From Methanoregula sp. (lineage in GTDB: Archaea; Halobacteriota; Methanomicrobia; Methanomicrobiales; Methanospirillaceae), in NCBI GenBank assembly GCA_026394695.1, contig JAPKXT010000051.1:1-8630 (forward strand): a stretch of 8,630 nt of DNA, written 5' to 3'. A program made the translations under genes and the position numbers. This document shows, in pieces, positions 6,477 to 8,630 of this stretch. Position 1 is the first letter of the stretch. Every line of letters begins with the position of its first letter. The notes beneath the pieces were generated by a model, which saw only the letters and a program-made list of their open reading frames with translations, was not told the DNA's origin and did no database searches.

Positions 6477-7733
6477 TTAAAGCGTCTTCGGGGGCTTCAG
6501 CATCGCAAACGCGATGACAAAGCCGATCACCGCAAGGACCATCACGTAGGGAAATACTCCGAGGTATGACCCGGTTGTCGTCTTGATGAACCCGGCGAGC
6601 TGGGGCCCGGCAATGGCTCCTGCGCCATAGGCTAGGAAGAGAACGCCGTAACACCGCGGGTAATCCCCTGTCCCGAAATAACAGCCTGTAGCAGTCGGAG
6701 CGATTGCAAGCCATCCCCCGAGACAGCCCCAGAGAACGACAAATGTAAGGAGATAGACCGGTACGGTGGGCATCTGCCACATGAGGAGGGATACTAGCGC
6801 GATCAGGACAAAGGATACAAGAGCGGTATTCCGGGGGGTCAGTTTGTCGGTGAGAGCACCAAAGACCGGTCTCCCGAACCCGTTGAAGATCGCAAAGACA
6901 CCGACAAGGACCGTTGCAAGTCCCGCCTCTATCCCGATATCCGAACCTAATGGTTTTGCGATCCCTACCGCCATAAGGCCGGCGAGACACCCGATAAAGT
7001 AACACGCCCAGAGTCCATAGAACGACGTTGTTTTAAGCATCTCCTCACGTTTGAATTCACAGGTAACTACCTGGCCGGCAACCGGTACCGGGGGCGTCCA
7101 CCCTGCAGGTTTCCACCCGGCCAGCGGGAATTTCAGCGGCAGGGCCAACAGGATGGTCAGGATAACGAACGCAATCCCGAAGATCCTGAATGTCGTCATT
7201 ACCCCGTATGATCCGATCAGGTACCCTGCAATATTTGCCGTGAAGAACGCGGAGAACCCGAACCCGAGCAGTGTCAGGCCCACGGCGAGACCCCGGCGGT
7301 CGGGGAACCAGCGTGCGGCAACCGCGACCGGCACACCATAGGCGATACCGACTCCGATTCCGCCGATTACTCCGTAGAGCACGTAGAGCATTGTCACTGA
7401 CGTGGCAAATGAAGCCATGAGCCAGCCGAGCCCCGTCAGAATTCCCCCGACTATTGTTACATTTCTCGGCCCGTACTTCTCAATGTACTTCCCGGCGAAC
7501 GGCATGGTTATTGCAAAAAATGCAAGGAATACCGAAAACGGCAGCAGGACATCGCTTGCCGTCACGGCCTGCCCCAGGTTCTTTGTGAAATAACTGGTGA
7601 GCGGCGTAACAAACACGCTCCAGGAATAAATTGTACCAAGACACAGGTTAATCAGCATACCGAGGATTACGAGAATCCAACGGCCTCTTTCAACCTCCAT
7701 ACCAAATAGCGTTTCAGTGATACCTTCTTTCAT
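6477..7733 (-). CDS. MFS transporter, oxalate/formate antiporter (OFA) family
   Basis: Twelve-helix secondary carrier of the cytoplasmic membrane, 418 residues. The first helix carries the OFA-like YSWSVF motif (36-41). The loop 2-3 MFS signature is GKYIEKYGPR (81-90), echoed after helix 8 by GALTDKLTPRN (292-302). RWFPDRRGLAVG (141-152) is also typical, and a hydrophilic central loop spans about 201-234. The ATG at 7733 is chosen because the protein then starts MKEGITETLFGMEVERGRW, with AGGGA-like purines upstream. An in-frame TTG at 7781 would add 16 residues of unlikely sequence. The family moves small carboxylates such as oxalate, formate and other mono- or dicarboxylates. The gene lies 64 bp downstream of acetyl-CoA synthetase on the same strand, so acetate or a related acid is a plausible substrate (inference). 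Apart from Lys384 near its end, the predicted helix 11 region lacks the lysine expected for OxlT-type oxalate binding. Confidence 0.88.
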   Translation of the reverse strand: MKEGITETLFGMEVERGRWILVILGMLINLCLGTIYSWSVFVTPLTSYFTKNLGQAVTASDVLLPFSVFLAFFAITMPFAGKYIEKYGPRNVTIVGGILTGLGWLMASFATSVTMLYVLYGVIGGIGVGIAYGVPVAVAARWFPDRRGLAVGLTLLGFGFSAFFTANIAGYLIGSYGVMTTFRIFGIAFVILTILLALPLKFPLAGWKPAGWTPPVPVAGQVVTCEFKREEMLKTTSFYGLWACYFIGCLAGLMAVGIAKPLGSDIGIEAGLATVLVGVFAIFNGFGRPVFGALTDKLTPRNTALVSFVLIALVSLLMWQMPTVPVYLLTFVVLWGCLGGWLAIAPTATGCYFGTGDYPRCYGVLFLAYGAGAIAGPQLAGFIKTTTGSYLGVFPYVMVLAVIGFVIAFAMLKPPKTL

Positions 7734-7780
7734 GATTTCCCTTTCAAGCAGATATTTTTGCTCAGTTGCATAGCAGGTCA

Positions 7781-7797
7781 AAAATTTTTAAAAAGAT
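7781..7797 (-). terminator. T-rich acs-MFS spacer: possible terminator and/or MFS promoter
   Basis: Directly after the acs stop, the minus strand reads two T5 runs separated by A5 (CTTTTTAAAAATTTTTG). The Ts could terminate acs transcription. The TTTTTAAAAA core could also serve as a weak TATA box for the MFS gene, with a start near 7765. Sequence alone does not distinguish these from read-through. Confidence 0.35.
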
Positions 7798-8630
7798 TTA
7801 TTCTTCCAGAGTTGAGATATCCCCAGGGTCGATTCCCATCTCTTTTGCCTTGAGAACGCGGCGCATAATCTTACCGCTTCGTGTCTTTGGGAGCTTATCA
7901 ACAAATTCAATTTCATGAGGTACCGCAATCGGACCGAGCGTGGTCCGCACATGGTGGATAAGGTCCTGTGTCAGGTTGTCACTCGGCTGATGACCAACCC
8001 GGAGAATCACAAAGGCTTTGATTGTGTTCCCTTTTACTGAATCCGGTTTGCCAATGACGGCGGCTTCTGCCACTGCCTTATGGGATACGAGGGCACTCTC
8101 GACTTCAGCGGTGCCGATATTGTGACCGGCGACGATGATGATATCATCGGCACGCCCGAGAATCATAATATAGCCATCTTTGCCCTTGACTGCAAGATCG
8201 CCCGCCGTGTAAAGGTTATCAATGGTGTACCAGTACTTACGGTACCGTTCATCATCCTTGTATAACGTACGCAGCATGGCCGGCCATGGCGATTTGATAA
8301 CAAGGAATCCCATGGTGTTCGCCGGGACAGGATTTCCGGATTTATCAACGACATCAGCTATGACACCGGGAATAGGTTTTCCTGCAAATCCCGGGCGCAT
8401 TTTTTCACCGATCATGGTGGTGATCAACAGCATTCCTGTCTCCGTCTGCCACCAGGTGTCTACAATGGGGCACCTGTCCTTTCCAATCACATGATAGTAC
8501 CATTCAAATGCTTCAGGGTTCAGGGGCTCGCCAACTGACCCGATGATCCGCAGCGAGTTCAGGTTGTACTTGTTGGGCCAGCTCTCGCCCACCTTCATGA
8601 ACGTACGGATGGCGGTTGGGGCTGTATACA
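7798..8630 (-). CDS. acs: Acetyl-CoA synthetase (AMP-forming), C-terminal part; N-terminus beyond window
   Basis: Converts acetate, ATP and CoA to acetyl-CoA, AMP and pyrophosphate in the cytoplasm. The frame stays open to the window edge, so the internal ATG at 8598 is not a start; about 276 of the usual 630-650 residues are present. Numbered from the first complete codon: YTAPTAIR (1-8), the acyl-binding/adenylation motif WWQTETG (59-65) with the tryptophan pair that favours acetate, TAGD (141-144), hinge region GRADD (158-162), then GHNIGTAEVESAL (168-180). The C-terminal PKTRSGKIMRR (248-258) holds catalytic Lys253, also the site acetylated in bacterial Acs. One oddity is Asn170 where most Acs have Arg (GHR[ML]GT). 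In hydrogenotrophic Methanomicrobiales, acetate serves as a carbon source, so an assimilatory role is likely. The MFS gene follows on the same strand. Confidence 0.95.
   Translation of the reverse strand, partial: YTAPTAIRTFMKVGESWPNKYNLNSLRIIGSVGEPLNPEAFEWYYHVIGKDRCPIVDTWWQTETGMLLITTMIGEKMRPGFAGKPIPGVIADVVDKSGNPVPANTMGFLVIKSPWPAMLRTLYKDDERYRKYWYTIDNLYTAGDLAVKGKDGYIMILGRADDIIIVAGHNIGTAEVESALVSHKAVAEAAVIGKPDSVKGNTIKAFVILRVGHQPSDNLTQDLIHHVRTTLGPIAVPHEIEFVDKLPKTRSGKIMRRVLKAKEMGIDPGDISTLEE

Noticed and set aside
6454..7005. Arg-rich 183-codon frame on the same strand as the MFS gene
   Set aside because: Alternate-frame shadow of the MFS coding sequence, with low-complexity Arg/Cys-rich translation and no start signal.
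7734..7781. N-terminal extension of the MFS protein from a TTG at 7781
   Set aside because: The extra 16 residues do not look like an OFA N-terminus, while ATG at 7733 gives a standard N-terminus with a purine-rich site upstream.

Overview
The window looks like chromosome of a methanogenic archaeon, most likely order Methanomicrobiales (Methanoregula/Methanosphaerula-like). This is inferred from gene content and protein style: a COG1361 S-layer-like protein beside a MacB-type ABC transporter, a TrpB2-type tryptophan synthase beta chain, a COG3199 ATP-NAD kinase-like protein, and an AMP-forming acetyl-CoA synthetase next to an oxalate/formate-type MFS carrier. Archaeal signals agree: Shine-Dalgarno (SD) sites of the GGAGGTGAT type, and a TATA box about 26 bp before an apparently leaderless start. 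No rRNA, tRNA, CRISPR array, insertion sequence or phage gene was seen.

Region 1 (1-3495, minus strand) is a tight four-gene operon, transcribed right to left: a Yip1-type membrane protein, a secreted membrane-anchored COG1361 protein, an ABC ATPase and a MacB/FtsX-type permease cut by the window edge. Gaps are 0 bp, 7 bp and a 4-bp ATGA overlap. It resembles a MacB-like system in which the COG1361 protein could be the extracytoplasmic partner; that pairing is inferred.

Region 2 (3496-3885) is a 390-bp divergent intergenic region. It holds a strong SD and a possible promoter for the operon, an imperfect palindrome, and the trpB2 promoter. The trpB2 promoter is the most striking signal in the window: two TGTACA sequences, 20 bp apart, bracket the TATA box. 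TGTACA is the TRP-box consensus bound by the tryptophan-responsive repressor TrpY in Methanothermobacter.

Region 3 (3886-6357, plus strand) holds trpB2 and, 12 bp later, a COG3199 protein with no visible SD.

Region 4 (6477-8630, minus strand) holds the C-terminal part of acetyl-CoA synthetase followed 64 bp later by a 12-helix OFA-family carrier. This suggests carboxylate (perhaps acetate) uptake coupled to activation. It converges with region 3 across a 119-bp gap.
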